DNA from: Desulfonema limicola
GTDB lineage: Bacteria; Desulfobacterota; Desulfobacteria; Desulfobacterales; DYRC01
NCBI GenBank assembly: GCA_020718925.1
Contig: DYRC01000272.1
Coordinates: forward strand, 1-5,608
DNA: 5,608 nt
Direction: 5' to 3'
The notes beneath the pieces are model-generated. The model saw only the letters and a program-made list of their open reading frames with translations. It was not told where the DNA came from and ran no database searches. Position numbers and translations under genes: made by a program. This document shows positions 5,057 to 5,608 of this stretch, in pieces (within the stretch, counting starts at the first letter, position 1; every line of letters begins with the position of its first letter).

Positions 5057-5608
5057 ATGAAAATATTCTCCAACCGGCATATTGCCACAAAACTTCTTAT
5101 AGTCAATGTGATTATACTCCTGATATTTTGCGGAGTTGTCGGCGTTGTATTTTTTTCTTTCGGCAAAATTGAAACGTTTATGACAGAAATTGCAAAGCAG
5201 GATGTTGCCAACATTGTCGAAAATGCAAGTATAGGAAGAGAACTTACCAATATCTTTGCAGATAATTCCAGTCTCATAAACATTTTTCTTGAACGGGAAG
5301 ATGCCTTGAAAACTGATGGGGAACGTCTTGTCAAATCTGTAAATGTCTTAATCAGCAAGTGTTCAGACAAGACTTTGAGGAAAAATTTGCAGGAATTTAT
5401 GAGACAATTGCAGATTCTTCTTGAACAAGGGACGGTTATCAAAAGCATGTTGAAAGAACTTAAACAATCGGATTCAGAATTGGATAACAGTTTGATAAAT
5501 TTAGCAGATTTGATTGGAAAAACTTCGGTGATGATAATGATGGAAGGCAAAGATGTTTCAGGATTGGAACGGATAAACCTTGATATTCCCTGGTACAGAG
5601 AAAAATTC
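5057..5608 (+). CDS. Membrane-anchored sensor-like protein, N-terminal part (cut by window edge)
   Basis: The frame is open from ATG 5057 to the window end (184 codons, no stop). The N-terminus MKIFSNRHIATKLL is a short cytoplasmic basic segment. One strong membrane helix follows at about residues 13-35 (LLIVNVIILLIFCGVVGVVFF). Residues 36-184 look like a helical, charged periplasmic domain (KIETFMTEIAKQDV, LERE, LKELKQSDSELDNSL), with no second membrane helix reached. This layout is usual for a sensor histidine kinase or chemoreceptor, whose HAMP and output domains would lie beyond the edge, but no kinase motif is visible here. It follows the binding-protein gene by 65 nt on the same strand and is probably its partner. 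AGGG at 5043-5046 is a modest Shine-Dalgarno. The sensor call is inference. Confidence 0.7.
   Translation, partial: MKIFSNRHIATKLLIVNVIILLIFCGVVGVVFFSFGKIETFMTEIAKQDVANIVENASIGRELTNIFADNSSLINIFLEREDALKTDGERLVKSVNVLISKCSDKTLRKNLQEFMRQLQILLEQGTVIKSMLKELKQSDSELDNSLINLADLIGKTSVMIMMEGKDVSGLERINLDIPWYREKF

Noticed and set aside
4966..5550. Minus-strand 194-codon open frame opposite the sensor-like gene
   Set aside because: The plus frame has an ATG after a Shine-Dalgarno, a proper membrane helix and stays open to the edge next to a co-directional gene; the minus frame is a Ser- and Ile-rich shadow that crosses the stem-loop and the binding-protein end.
1..5608. CRISPR array, tRNA or insertion sequence
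   Set aside because: No regularly spaced direct repeats, cloverleaf-like sequence, transposase or recombinase motif was seen on either strand.

Overview
This window looks like a piece of the chromosome of an anaerobic Gram-negative bacterium. The best guess is Desulfobacterota (Desulfobacterales-like). It carries an RnfC energy-conservation subunit, a spore-photoproduct-lyase-like radical SAM protein, a XisH/XisI pair and an NMT1/THI5-type periplasmic binding protein next to a membrane protein that looks like a sensor. That is inference from gene content; no rRNA or other marker gene is present, so the taxonomic call is weak.

Layout. Bases 1-234 hold no gene I can assign, although one frame is open from the left edge to base 118. 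Four genes then lie head to tail on the minus strand. In transcription order they are rnfC (3643-2285), xisH (2118-1705), xisI (1717-1376, overlapping xisH by 13 nt) and an SPL-family radical SAM gene with a TTG start (1329-235). A perfect 14-bp inverted repeat sits between rnfC and xisH. A 376-nt divergent intergenic region (3644-4019) carries a plausible promoter for rnfC and repeated AATAGTC motifs around a doubled TATAAT. On the plus strand follow a secreted NMT1/THI5-like solute-binding protein (4020-4991), a 16-bp stem-loop, and the first 184 codons of a membrane protein that runs off the right edge (5057-5608).

How the genes relate. RnfC is normally the first gene of an rnfCDGEAB-type operon, but here no rnfD follows; xisH does. 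The rnf locus is therefore either split or an orphan copy. xisH and xisI are clearly one translationally linked module, with a PD-(D/E)XK nuclease-like XisH and its small partner XisI. The radical SAM gene follows after 46 nt and may be co-transcribed. On the right, a binding protein with no ABC permease or ATPase beside it, followed instead by a membrane-anchored sensor-like protein, suggests a periplasmic ligand-sensing pair rather than a transporter.

No CRISPR array, tRNA, rRNA, insertion sequence or recombinase was found. The points most worth a second look are the rnfC/xisHI junction, the xisHI module without a recombinase, the SPL-like protein with a phenylalanine where I would expect the hydrogen-donor cysteine, and the binding-protein/sensor pair with its intervening palindrome.
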